This document shows positions 36,559 to 49,085 of a stretch of 64,000 bases of DNA, one piece after another. The notes under the pieces were generated by a model. That model saw only the letters and a program-made list of their open reading frames with translations, was not told the DNA's origin and did no database searches. Position numbers and translations under genes: made by a program. Positions within the stretch are counted from its first letter, which is position 1, and the number at the start of each line of letters is the position of its first letter. This DNA is from Crotophaga sulcirostris (Eukaryota; Chordata; Aves; Cuculiformes; Crotophagidae), in assembly GCA_013397455.1 (NCBI GenBank), contig VYZB01000172.1:915685-979684 (forward strand). The letters run 5' to 3'.

Positions 36559-39500
36559 CTGGGAAAAAAATATCTTTTGCCTGTTGAAGAAAAACGCAGA
36601 ACATTCATTTTTCTAACTCTTAGTGAAGAACAGGTGTTTCACTAATGTAGATTTTTGATTCCCCTATGCCAGGAATTACAATAAGATTCAGATCCAGACC
36701 AGTACAAATCATGTCCTGTCTACAGTTGTCAAGGTAACAGCAGCCCTAGATGTTACAGCTTCAGAGGAGATTCAGTAACTCTAAATTCTTCCCTTCAGGA
36801 AGTACTTCTTGGTTGGTTTATAGTCTCACTGTAATTTACTCACTGATCCTGATCTGAAGGTGCTAAGTACGTTCAATTTGCCAGAGAACGGCAGCACTGG
36901 TGGAAAATAATTCACAGAACCTATAACGCAACTCGAATATCCTGCACACTGAAGCCAAAAGTTCTGTGTATTTTTGAGCAGCAGCATGAGGGAGTGCATT
37001 TCTTGGTAGGAAAGCTTCTAGTCCCTTTCTGTGTACGCAATGCCAAGGAAGGATCACGGAGCCGACAGAAAAGTTACAAGGTTAGTTCCCTCTCCAGTCA
37101 AGGAAGACACACAACTTTCTTTAGAGTATTATTTGGAGGTGAAGCAGACACAGATGAAATGAAAATAGAAACAAGGGGTAGCAGCATCAGGTTGCCAAAA
37201 GGAGTCATTTGTTACAGTAACTATATAGATCTAATGCCATTACCAAACCTCCCAGTTCTTTGAAACAGGAAACTACAGCCTTGATGTCTTGCAATGCTTT
37301 ATTCACCTAAAAGGTGACATAGGACATTTTGCAAAGGGAAGAGCCCCTCAGCTAACTGTGAGGTCACAAGATGGAAGAAGGGCCACATTACTATGTGCTG
37401 ACTAGGGCACATACTGTAGCCTCAAAGGATTTCCTTGATCCTGAATCTTGGAGTGGAGTGACCTCTCCCTAGTCCTAGTGCTGCCCTGTGGTCCATTCCT
37501 CATCCCATGACCAGGCACAACTACTCAGCAGAACACAAATGGAACAGCAGCTACTACTGCTCTTGAGCTTGCAGCAGAATAAAACAAGACCAGGGCTGAC
37601 TGTGAGGTGATGATGCTCAGGCACAGCATCTGGTTGTTCAGATCACATGGAGTATGGAAGAGGTCTACACCACTGACAGAACAGTCCATAGGAATTTGGT
37701 TTTTATTAGTAAGCTGCCGTGTCCCACATTCCCTGACACCTATCCAGTGAGACAGGACTGTGATACTACTGCAGAGTGGTGTTCAAGGCCTGCTACTCTC
37801 CAAAAGAGATGGTTTTCTTCTTATTTTTTCTTTTTATACCAGCTGCATTTCTTTCAGCATAGACACAGAAAATTCATTGCACTTCTGTTTATATTTATTA
37901 TGTCAACATAGGGTCAGCCCTTTGTGCTTTGTTCTTTGGGTTTTCACACAGTCCAGGGAAATGCCTGAACATTTTGTTTATTTTAAAATGAGAAGATTTT
38001 CCCCAACCAGACTTAGTATTTTTCACAGCTTATTTATACAAGATGTTAATGATGGGAGAGATTTAAGCTGACAATGTCTCCTTAAGTTAAGGCTAGTTAA
38101 TTCTACAGACTAATAAAATTCAACATTCCTATAAATATATAAACTTTTTTTTCATGCGAGGACTAACTTGACTTTGGCAGCCTTTGAGAGAAGGTCATCA
38201 GGTCCCTTTACAAAGCTGATACAGGAATGGAGAGCCATCCAGAAGCTGGATCTCACTTTAAAGGAAATCTCAATAATATGATGAAAAGAAGCTACTTTCC
38301 CACTGGCATCGGTATGAATGTCTCTTCCTCAGTTGCCAATACAGTGGCAGTAACACTAGTAACATCATTCTTTAAATTGAGACAGTTCAGCAGGTCAACA
38401 AGGAAATAATGCTAAAGAAAATGTGACTTAAGACTTAGCAAGAGTACGACTGAGGAGACAGATTGAGTTACTAAGATACAGTTGCTGTTTAAATATGCTT
38501 GAGGAGTAACCTTCTAGGGAGTGCCTTTGTGCTGCTTTGATGTCAATATAGACTCTTAGTTTACAGCCATCATCATTAGCAATGGTGTTACTGTATTCGT
38601 CCTTCACCCATGGATCTCTCACAGAGGAAGAAACTGAGACAGATGGGTCATACAAGGCCAGCATCAGCAATGTAAACAACTAAAGCATCCTGAGTAGATC
38701 CTGAGTAGCCACTCTGTTCTCCATCTGCCTGGTACACTCCATGCCTCAGGTAAGAGCAAAGAGGGGTCAGAATTAGTTACAGGGCACATCATCTTTCTTT
38801 GCATCCAGTCACAAAGAGCAGAAAGGTTAGCATTGCCTGTTACTTCTTTCCAGGTAAAGATTGAGATGTTATCCTTGGTTATTTGTACAAAAACTGTTCA
38901 GATAACAGTGGCCTTTGGCTGAGTACTAATGTTTTTGCATTCAAACCTGTCATTTCAGTCTAAATCTTATGTGCTGCTGCCTAGTTAATAATGAGTGCTC
39001 TATTTTAACTTTTCAAAACTAAGTATTCACATCCTTTATAAACATCCAAGTTTTTGCACTGCCAAGGTCTTTCCCTGCCTCCTTGACATCTTTTCCTGCA
39101 TTGGGATGTAGGATGAAATTCTCTGTCCCTTAGAGAGAACTGGAAAGAGCTAAAATGCAAGGAGAGGAAGGGGAGCAGCTTTTTGATGCTTTAAAGTAGT
39201 GTCCCCCAAGTGTCAGTAGTTTGCCCTCGGATCTGTCCTTGCTCTTTGCTTCCAGTCCCCTCTGGCTTTCGCAGAGCTCTGCTGGAGAGCTTCCAATCAT
39301 TTACAGGAATGAAAAGTTTATAAATAAAACCAGATCTTTGATCAAGAAAGAAGTTTAGCTAGGAAGGAAAAAGGAAAACACAAACACTGACAACTCAGGC
39401 GGAAAGCAAGGCAAAAGCAGGTTCATTTTGAGCTGACAGACATTTCTATGCTTGCTTGCAAAGCCAAAAAAACTCCCTGCTGCTTATTCTTCTTCAGAAT

Positions 39501-39627
39501 GCTCTGCATTAACAGTGAAAAATATGTTTTGTTTTCACCCCTGGCTTTCCTCCATGTGCCAGCATTCTTTGCTTTTTCAATTGCAAAATGGTATTTTGCA
39601 GGAGCTTTCAACTGGACTGAACTCTGA

Positions 39628-39668
39628 GTGTGCATGCACACGTGCGTGTATACACATATGCACATACA
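39628..39668. repeat. 41-bp alternating purine-pyrimidine tract
   Basis: Every base from 39628 to 39668 alternates purine and pyrimidine without a break. It starts with a perfect 14-bp palindrome, GTGTGCATGCACAC. Such tracts can adopt Z-DNA under negative supercoiling. Confidence 0.85.
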
Positions 39669-42600
39669 AGCATTAGTTCTTCAGTATGTGCTTTACTCAT
39701 AGGCAATTCTTCCTCCATCTCCTCCATGTATTTATGTCTCAGTTTGCAACAGCCATGCCAGCTGCTGCTAACAGATTTCTTCACTATTTTTCTATTATAA
39801 AGGAGGTAGCAAATCCAACATAAAAAGTTATACTACCACTCCTACCAAATTTTTCATGATACACACAACCTAGTGTATTTTGGATAACATGCACTCACAA
39901 AACCCTCCTTCAAATTCTAAATATCCAAAGCAACCTCCACGCAAGCACCTTGTTTGTATTTTTGAGGAAGATTGGAAAAGCCTACTCCACGCATGCATTC
40001 AGAACCTCCAAAGACATGAGTGCTCAGGCCATACCTTAAGTAGATGGGATGAAGAACAGAGAAGCTCTGGAAAGCGTAGTTCCAGCACTAGGGCTATTTA
40101 TACTGCATTCACTAAGCCGGGGACGGGTCAACTGGCTGTTGGCAGGAAGGTGGTGAACATTGGCAGAACAGGTCTGGTGGAGAAACCTTTGAGCAACAGG
40201 TAAAAGCACTCCTATCAGTTTATATTATTAGCAATGTAAACAGAAACAAGGTTATTGTCATTCTAACCTTCATATTTTCTTATCTTAAACGAAAAATCTG
40301 CAAATGAATTTGACTACCCCATCTTGAGCCCTTAAAGTTTCAAAAGACAAGACAATAAAATCCCTGCCATTTCAATTAAAAGCACAGCTAAATCAGAGGA
40401 AGATTTCCTCAGTCATAAAACTACAGGGCCCATGTGACTAATTCTTTTTTTTTCTGCTATGTTTTCAGATCACGTTTTAACATTGAAAGGAAAAAAGCAT
40501 ACAAAATGCAAAAGGAACACACTGCTCTTCAGAGTGCCAGTCTTGAGATATAGGAAGGATTCTTCAGATTCTTCAAATTTACATACATGATCTGATGTGT
40601 GACTATTTTTTTGTTTATTTTTTATTTTTTTACATCATGAGAAACCTAAGTTACAAGAAAGCAACATTGCTCCAAACATACCAATGAATTTATCTACAGA
40701 TGCTGGAAACACAGGTTTGCTTGAGCAACACTGTGCTTTTGCTTTGACAATTACCTTTCTACCCATAAGCAAATACTTTTACTCCACATGTAAATTACAT
40801 AAATAAACATAGCATGTGGCAGCTGTGTACTATGCATTTTAGAAAAATGTTAATTATTGTGGAAACATAATCTACTCACATGTTTCAATATTTGCTATTT
40901 TAAAATTACTGCATGCTTACATATATATAAAGGGACATGTTATGTACCTTGAGATCTGTATTTTAAAACCAGAAATGACTACTAGATCATTTACTTCAAT
41001 CTGCTATACGATAAAACCTTATCAGGCCTGATTCAACCCAACAACTTGTATTTTGCTATGGTACATCTTGCAGTAAGGCAACATATTATTTCTTGAAAAT
41101 GTCAAGAGTCTGTTTGTTTATCGCAGTAGTTAATCACCCTCCCTCTTAAAAACATGTGCACTGTTTCTCAAACTCAACTATTTCTCTCAAACGGAGCTTG
41201 CATAACTTTGACTTCCAGCCTTTGCTTCTTGTTATTATTCTCTCTGCAAAACTAAAGCACCTTTCAAGAACCCAGCATTTTCTTCTTGTAAAAGTACTTG
41301 TGAAATTCACTCACCTAGTCACCTCTCTGTTCAATAAGCCAAACCAATGGAATTCTGAAAGTACTTCACCGGAAGATGTATCTTACAGTTTTCCAGTCAT
41401 GTTTTGCAACCATTTCTCCACTTTTTCAATGTCATTCTTGAAGTGTATGCAGGAGAACAAAGCATGCCATTACAATCAGCCGAGTATGAAGCCATTATGA
41501 TTTTCCATATTCAATTAACTCCCACATATTTTAAAAGGGACAAAACTGAAGTATTCTACAGGACTGACCCAACTTGTCAAAGAGCAAGTATTATAATCAG
41601 GCTAAAAATACAAGAATAACCTGCTAACAGACCTAATTTTCAAGCCCTGTGTGTACCTAAAACTCATGCTTCTACTACAGCTACTACCAGGTAAATACTT
41701 TCCAGCATTTACTGGGTCTGTATTATGGACAGTAGCAAAGAAATGATGGAACTAGAGAGTGTGTGTCTTTCCATCCTCCTCGTTAAGCTGCCCAACAGAA
41801 AAGTGACTATTATTAGCCACAGTCTAGGTAGATTGGTCTGGAGTTCAGGAGTAGTTAAGACAAATGGTTAAAAACAAGAGCAGTTCATTCTAATACATCC
41901 CACAGGTACTACTTCACAGCCTTCCTCATCTTTTGTACTGTAGTTCCCATCTCCTCAGCACCTCCACCTTCTGACCCTACAAAGTAGCACAAGACACACC
42001 ACCCTGGCACATTCATTTTCATCTAATCAAGAGACAACCTCAAAATACGAGAACAGACCATACTCAAGTAGATTTAAATGACAGTCATTCAAATCTCACC
42101 CTTATCTGGATGTACATACAGTACAGAGGAAGTTTTCCAAATTAAAAATAAATGAATGAGTCAAATATCAGAAAAATACCTAGGAGGAAAGAAGTTGTGA
42201 AAGGGAAAACTCCAGCCTAATTTATTATCCGTTACAAAAAAAGTGAGGTAGACGCAAAACGCCTCATTGACTGTTATTAGACACAACTTGAGATGAAGGC
42301 AACAAGAAATTTACACAGGTATAGGCAGTTGCCTGCAATCCTGTTTACTGCCCGTATGTGACCATACAAGGCCTGGTTACATTCATACACTGTTTCTGTT
42401 CAGATCAGGTAGCCTCCACAGAAGACTGAAGATCTGCCAGAGGAAGCTCTCACAGCTGAGGAACACCACCCAGCTCCTGCACAGAGACAATTACAGAGGA
42501 TCACAAATGCGGCACTTCAGATTCCTAGGGCAATCACTCATGATTTTTCATGTCTTTCTTTCAGCAGAAAATGCTATTGCAAGGTGACAGTGTCCTGGTG

Positions 42601-42675
42601 CAGGAATAGCCAGTACATCCACCCACAGTACTGTTACTCTCCAATTTTCAAGCAGAATTGCTCACACTCAACAGA

Positions 42676-42700
42676 AATTAGCTGGCAGCTAATTATGCAT
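42676..42700. promoter_or_regulatory. 19-bp perfect palindrome plus POU-like site
   Basis: AATTAGCTG, a central G, and CAGCTAATT form a perfect inverted repeat at 42676-42694. It brings together two TAAT homeodomain cores and two CAGCTG-like E-box halves. TAATTATGCAT overlaps its right edge (42690-42700). It is suggestive of a transcription-factor cluster; function is untested. Confidence 0.35.
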
Positions 42701-45700
42701 ATACCAGTTATTAATTCCCCAAGCTGAGCAGCTGAGCAGCCCTAATACAGAGGAGTTTATTTGGGGTTTGTTGTTGGTTTGGGTTTTTTGTTTGCTTGGT
42801 TTTTTTTTAAAAAAAGCAGTTAGCAAAGTTTTAATTTTTTAACCAATGAAAGAAGAATGTACCTAATATTTTCACTGCCTTTTTGCTACAGGCACTCACA
42901 GCCTGCATTGTTATTTGTGGTTGTAGTCCAGAAATTGCTCTTGCAGCTTAACAAGCATCCAATTCCATGGAAAGCTGATATTCAATTTTCTTTCAGCCCA
43001 CCCTGTTGCATTCTTTAGTCATAGCTCTGGTAATTGCTTTGCAAAATCCAGAAGGGATCTTTGCCTCCCTAGATGTCTACTCTATCTTTTCCTCCCCATC
43101 CCCCTTGCATCTCTCTGACACACAGAGAATACAGTTGAATACTGCAATTTAGAAAAAGGTTATGAAATGGGCTATAGAGGTTTTTGTGGTTGGTTTTTTT
43201 TCATGGAAGTGCATCTAAGTGGTGGAAAGGCAGACATTCAGAAAATCATTAGCTTACTCTTCCTTTCAGAAGTCACAGGATCATAGCAAAGAATCTTGGG
43301 AGTTCACTACTTGCACTCCAGGACAACGATACATGTTTTTGTAAGGTAGTACAAGCCATGGGAATTGAACCTTCTGCTGAACAATATGTGAAAAATATTT
43401 CCTTATGGTGGTTCAGAGAAGAAAATAAAGCACAGAGAAGACTGTGTCACCGCAACATGCTATTCAGTCTCTGAGAAGCAAAAGATGACTAGTTAAAAAA
43501 GATAATGTCATGATAATAATGATGTGCTGAAGTGCCTCACATTCAGTTGAAAAATCCCCAGTAAGACCTCAGCCGGGACATTCTGGTCTTGTTTATACTT
43601 GTTTACAGGGTTCAATAGTCACAATTCTTGATGGAAGAAAACAACTTTTTTCAGAAATATATTTGAAACTATCTCCCCAAATAATTGTCGCCAACCTAGG
43701 GATGAAGACATGTATCTGTACACAGTGCACACTACTGACCCCTATAAAAGGCCTCTGCACAGCTCATGGTACTTACACAAATGAGAACTTGTATCTCCCT
43801 CTCCAGTGGTGTCTCACTGATTTTCCCACTCAGACAAGTGAGATGTTGCCCAAAGGCACTCCAGGCATACTGGAAACAGAAATGAGACTCAAATCTAATT
43901 ACTTTGGCCACATTCCTTTAGAACACACAGGGTAAGCCTACATACCTGCATACTCTGCGAGTCGGTGTGTAGGTACTCCTCCAGCCACCTGGCTACATGT
44001 TGCCAAGAAGTGAAGCTGCTGTTGATGATACAGTGTTTGAAAATGTGTTAGCTACCACGTTCCCTAGACTTGGAGCCAAAGTTGAGAGATGCATCCTCTA
44101 TAGGCACTCCACACATTAGAGAGGAACCCTAATCTGTTACCATGATTATTTTGGATCAAATGACAGAAGCCTAGGACAGCTGTACTGTGGAAAAAATGGT
44201 ACATTCTCCTAAAAAACAGGGCTGTGACTCTGCAAGTTGATCCGTGTTTGAAAAAGGATTACATAAGTAACCTGTCCTTTCACATTCACAGCATTCAAGC
44301 ACATAATTTGAGTGTTGTTTCAGAACTTACTGGTTTAGACCCGAGAACACAGTTGATCACCCCAGAGCCAACAGTCTGTGCTTTACCTTTTGATCAGGAT
44401 TAAATTCTATTTCCATTTAAGCCAAGTAGTGGCAGATGCATGCAATATATTTTCACTGTCTCAAAACTAGCTCATCATTACACTTTCCAGTATTTAGTAG
44501 ATTAGGCAGAAGTGATTAGACCTACACTGACCATGGAGATTAAACTAATTACTGCTTCTAAGAAAATTCCTTGAACTTCTCCTTCTCAAAAGGCATGTTT
44601 GCATATTTATGTATGACAGCCACTTTTTCTCGTTAATCTTCTTCCACAGCACTACCAAGAGGACATGTCTTACCAACATTATAACCACACTGTTAAATAA
44701 AAAGGGACAGGTGCTGGTGTGACAAAGAATTATCATTAGTGCAAGATAAGTAATATCTTATGGATTTTATACCATTTCACATACAGAGTTGCTCAGCAGC
44801 TGGCAGCCAGATGACTCTAGAAGTATTATTCTGGGGCTTGCAGTTAAATAGAGGTCCTCAAGAGTTCTAGGGGTCTCCCCAAGCAACTTCAGAGAAGTTC
44901 TGATGAGATCTGATCAGCCAGAACCAACTAAAGAGAAGACCTAAGAGCGTACAACAGTCAGAGAATACACCACCTAGTAAAGATATATGCAGGTGTTGCA
45001 GGTTGACCTTATCTGTAAAATCACTGCAGTCAGCATTTAAAAAATAAAAGTTTGGTCTGCAAAAAATCCTGACCCATGCCAGACTTGTTTCTTTCATAAG
45101 AACAACCAAAAATAGATCACAACATTGCAAATACATTCATCCTTCTCTCCAGAAAGTTTGATGTAATTTAAAAAAAAAGAAAAAGAAAAAATAGAAACGG
45201 TAGAGTGTAAAGAAAATATCTAAGAACTGACGAATTTTAATCTAATTTATTTCTATCGTCTCTAACCATAAGTTAGAATATCTGCTTTCCTTCCAGTGAT
45301 CTTTTTTTAGTCTGAGATACTCCAAAACCTCCAGGAATATATGGTTGTGGTTTTGTATTTTATTTTTAATCTATCATATGCGCTGCAAGGTGGCTGTGAA
45401 AATAGAGAAGTTACATTTATACTTACAAGTACAAATTGCTTATAGATATCACAGTACTTCTAGTACGTTCATAACTGCTGAGGTAGACATGATTTACAAA
45501 TGACATGCAGTTCGTTCTCTTGCTTCCCTTCTACTAAAACTAAGTATGTGGGCAAATTAGTGTACATCAATGAATGATTCTCAAGTGATTTGCCAAAGGT
45601 TGTTGTAGTCAAATTGCAAAAGCTCAGACTTAACTCAAATTTACACATGATAATTGAGAAAGTAAACAATATTGATTTTAGTTCAGTATCTTCTTTCCAT

Positions 45701-46568
45701 CAAGGACAGAGAGAAGTGAGACTTGAAACATTCTGACCAAATCAATTTAACATAATTAGTTTTGAAACATCTCTTTGCCATTGTGATTGTACCATGATAG
45801 CGGGAAAATAAGACTGAAAATCCAAAACATGTTATAGGAAAAGACAGCCATGCAACACAGATATTTCCATCACAACTAGATACAGCAGTTGTCCACACAC
45901 TTTTTAACAACCCCTTAATTATCTCATCAACATGTCGGTCCTCTCCAGAAGAGTGTCACAAATACCTTTAGAAATAGCACAAAAATATCTACAGAGGTCA
46001 TTTCTGAAAAGGGATGCCTCACCTGTCAAATTTGCCAAGCCTCAGAAATAAACTTTCGCACATCTCTTTAAATACATATAAGGTAGCAATCTATGTCCCT
46101 CCTTCTGGCCTTGGGAAGAAGTCAGGAGTGTCACAGACCATTATTTTGTGTAAGCAACTTCCTTGGTAAATAAATTTGTTCTTTTTTTTAAAAGGAAAAA
46201 AAACCAGAACATTTAAGTTGAACTTCTCAGAGAAAGTCAAAACAAAATCTTCCCTGATCATGCCAAAAATTCCCTTCCCTAATCCAAATAAAATGTGAAG
46301 AAATGAAGAAACAGCTTCTGAGTTTTCCACCATGTCACAAACACGGCGTTTCTGAATGTGACATGGAGAAGAATTTATTTGGGGTTTCTGAAAGCTTTTG
46401 ATAACGATCCTCACAGAAGCTTATTTGGAAAAGTTAGTCACACCTCCTCTCATTAGCTTACAGTATGGGGCAAAAGTAGGAGAGAATAACAGAAACCAAA
46501 CAGATAAACAGCCAACTTCTTCAGCTTGAGCAAAGTCAACAGTAAGACACATCAGGATGCTTGTAGAA

Positions 46569-47310
46569 TATCCTGGTTTAGCACCCCCTACCCAGGCTTT
46601 GTTGGCAGTTAAACATGGAGCAGCTGTAGTCTTAGTTGCTCCCCCACAAGGAGACGTGAAAGGGAAATGAGAGGGAAAGACTTGTGGTTTGGAAATTAAA
46701 ACTAAAACAGCCTTAGTGAAACAGCAATAATAAAAGAGAAAATAATAATCTTAATAAGAAAATAATAAAATATATACAAATATAAAAGTGGAACTCCCTG
46801 ATGACTACACATCACCACTGATGTTGTAGGGCAGGCATGGGGAAGGTCCCGGACTGCACTCAGTGGCAGATAGGAGCTGGGTTCAGGAACTGGTCTCAGG
46901 GACAGGATTCAGGAACGCATGGATCCAGAGTAGATGGACAGACGAGGTCCTCACTAGATACCAACCATCAAAGAAGAGGACATGACCCTCGTGATCCCTA
47001 AGGTTGATACTGAGTATGACATACATGGAATGGAATACTCTGTTGATCAGTTTTGCATCACCTGTCCTGTCTGATCCTTCCTGCAGATGCAACCCTTTTT
47101 TTTCCCTTTTGACTTACGTCATTCCACTAACTCAAGGATGGTCTTGGTTTCTATAGGGATAAGTATAAGCTGTAACCTTTTTGTCATTGTCTCGTTGCTT
47201 TGACAGTAACTATAAATATTAAGTGTTATCACTTATAGAGACAGGCACTATCTGAAAAAAACATGTTGTTAACTTTCAGAAAATGAAGTTACTTAGAAGA
47301 GGATTATCTG
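46569..47310 (-). mobile_element. probable solo LTR of an avian endogenous retrovirus
   Basis: Read on the minus strand, this carries an ordered set of features seen in common bird ERV LTRs. A U3 part contains GTCAAAGCAACGAGACAATG and AGTGATAACACTTAA, then CAGGACAGGTGATGC, ACAGAGTATTCCATTCCATG and CATACTCAGTATC (TATA-box region). A T/A-rich tract with repeated TTATT follows near 46790-46726. The 3' end is ...TAAACCAGGATA at 46580-46569, where a canonical end would be ...CCAGGACA. No internal viral gene is adjacent, so it looks like a solo LTR left by recombination. The upstream (47310) edge is uncertain. The family assignment is from memory of LTR texture. Confidence 0.65.
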
Positions 47311-48971
47311 AACAATTAGAAAACTGCTTCTGCTTTAGCTCAAACCATAACACAGAGACAAGAGGTAGTTCATATACCTACTAGTGAATCACAAAGAACA
47401 TAAAATTAAGTTTTTGGATTGCATCAGTGTTTTCTACTTTTTAAACACTGTAAGAAGCTTGGGAAAAAATGTATCGTATCAAAGAACTGGGCAGTGAGGT
47501 GGTAGAAAAATTGATTCTTTTATACATTTATAGTAATTAGATTACTAGCAAAGAACAACACTCTCTTCATACATGTTAATGCACTTGGAATTTTCTCAGA
47601 ATCTTCAAGACATGACTGTGATAGCGGTGGTACGCCAATTGAACATTTCTGTGAGAACTGTAGACAGCTTTGCAGCAGCAGATGAACACAACTTCAGCCT
47701 GAAAGCAACTGGGGCACTAAAGTTGGATAAGTGCACAATCAGTCCAGTATCAGAAACAGTGACATAAGCCATGAAAGGGATGTCACAAAACATGATCATA
47801 GTGTTTGTAATAGTGAGCTAACCCTCACTAGAAATGTGAGATAAGACACATGAGTAAACAGCCAAACGTGAACAAGTATAGTTTTCAGTACTTCTAGACT
47901 TACTGGATTAGAAAATGTTCATACCTAGGTGGTACACACAGTGGAGGGGCAATGAATAAACAAATAAAGGAAAGAAGTCTTAGGAAGTCTGTCAGCAGAA
48001 AAAGAAGCCTCTGACTGAGCACAGTAGAGGTCTGAACAGCAGGAATGATATTTGCACTGGGAGCTGCTGGCATTGTGTTCAACAGGAAATGAGAACTTCT
48101 CTGTTGTGAGAAACACTTAAAGGCTCTACAAACATTCAAGGCAAGATAGAACCAAGAGAAAAACAAGTCACTGTAATTTGGAGCCCCCCAAGCTGGCACC
48201 AACTCAGACAAGTAATACTGAGTACAACTTGCAGAGGAAACAGTAGTTATAAAAACAAGCCAGACAACTACAGTACCCTGTAAAGTTGTCATGAAAAAAG
48301 GCACATGTCTGGAGAATCAGGTGACAAACCAACATGAAAGATAAAAGGCCCAGGGACTCAGAAAGGTCTCAAACAAGCAACAAACAGATCTTGTGAACTT
48401 GTAAAAAGAAAAGAGAAGCAATGTTGCTGTTGCAGGAAAGCCTAACTGCTGCATGGAAACACGTATGAGCCATAAACAGATTGAAATACACTGATTAATT
48501 TAAGGATTCCTCATTATAATTTCTGTATTTTATTAATTGCAATGGTGCTTGTAAATTCTCATTATTATCACTGTTTGCTTGTGAAAGGAAGAAACAAAGT
48601 ATTGTGCTTGAAGACGCTCTTTGTAGTCAACAGGAAGCAGCCATTATGTTATGTATATTCCCCCTGGATACGGACAAAACATGAAGGCAAAGGTAGATTG
48701 CATGGCTTATTTACAGAGATACAGAGAGGAAGCTCATTACCTAACACAGATACCTAAATTATCCAGAACCCTTCAGTCACTGTTACAAATGTACAGGGTG
48801 TTTATACAGTGTTCTATCAAAAGCAGAGGGAGTTTCTGACACTAATAAGAATAAACGTCAGGCTACTTCTGCACTTGTGGAAAAATTACAACCAATACCC
48901 TTTCCATTTCTCCACTCACATTATCTGCACTCCTTTTCATCAGTAGGCCATTAAACACTCCAAAGCAAGAT
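47311..48971. other. non-coding DNA, nothing recognised
   Basis: No gene or clear repeat is recognised. Short opposing frames near 47573-47799 and 47900-48304 are chance overlaps. Confidence 0.5.
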
Positions 48972-49085
48972 AAGTATCATTATTCCCATTTTACAGATGA
49001 AAAAAAAGCAAACCCTGCACACAAAATCCTTTCACCAGCGACATCTAGCAAGGCAATGGCAGAAATGGATATTAAATTCAGATTG
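48972..49085 (+). mobile_element. MIR-like ancient SINE relic
   Basis: Contains TATCATTATTCCCATTTTAC followed by AGATGAAAAAA, the most recognisable MIR segment. Further on, CTAGCAAGGCAATGGCAGAAATGG corresponds to the usual CTAGTAAGTGGCAGAGC. The spacing is close to that of the family. It is the better of the two MIR-like matches in the window. Confidence 0.7.

Larger units (their letters stand above)
36571..46568. other. non-coding DNA, no gene recognised
   Basis: A 10-kb AT-rich tract. Listed separately are the alternating purine/pyrimidine tract at 39628-39668 and the palindrome at 42676-42694. The frame at 39880-40203 (107 codons) and others lack any domain signature. A T-rich patch with runs lies near 42771-42808. 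Confidence 0.5.
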
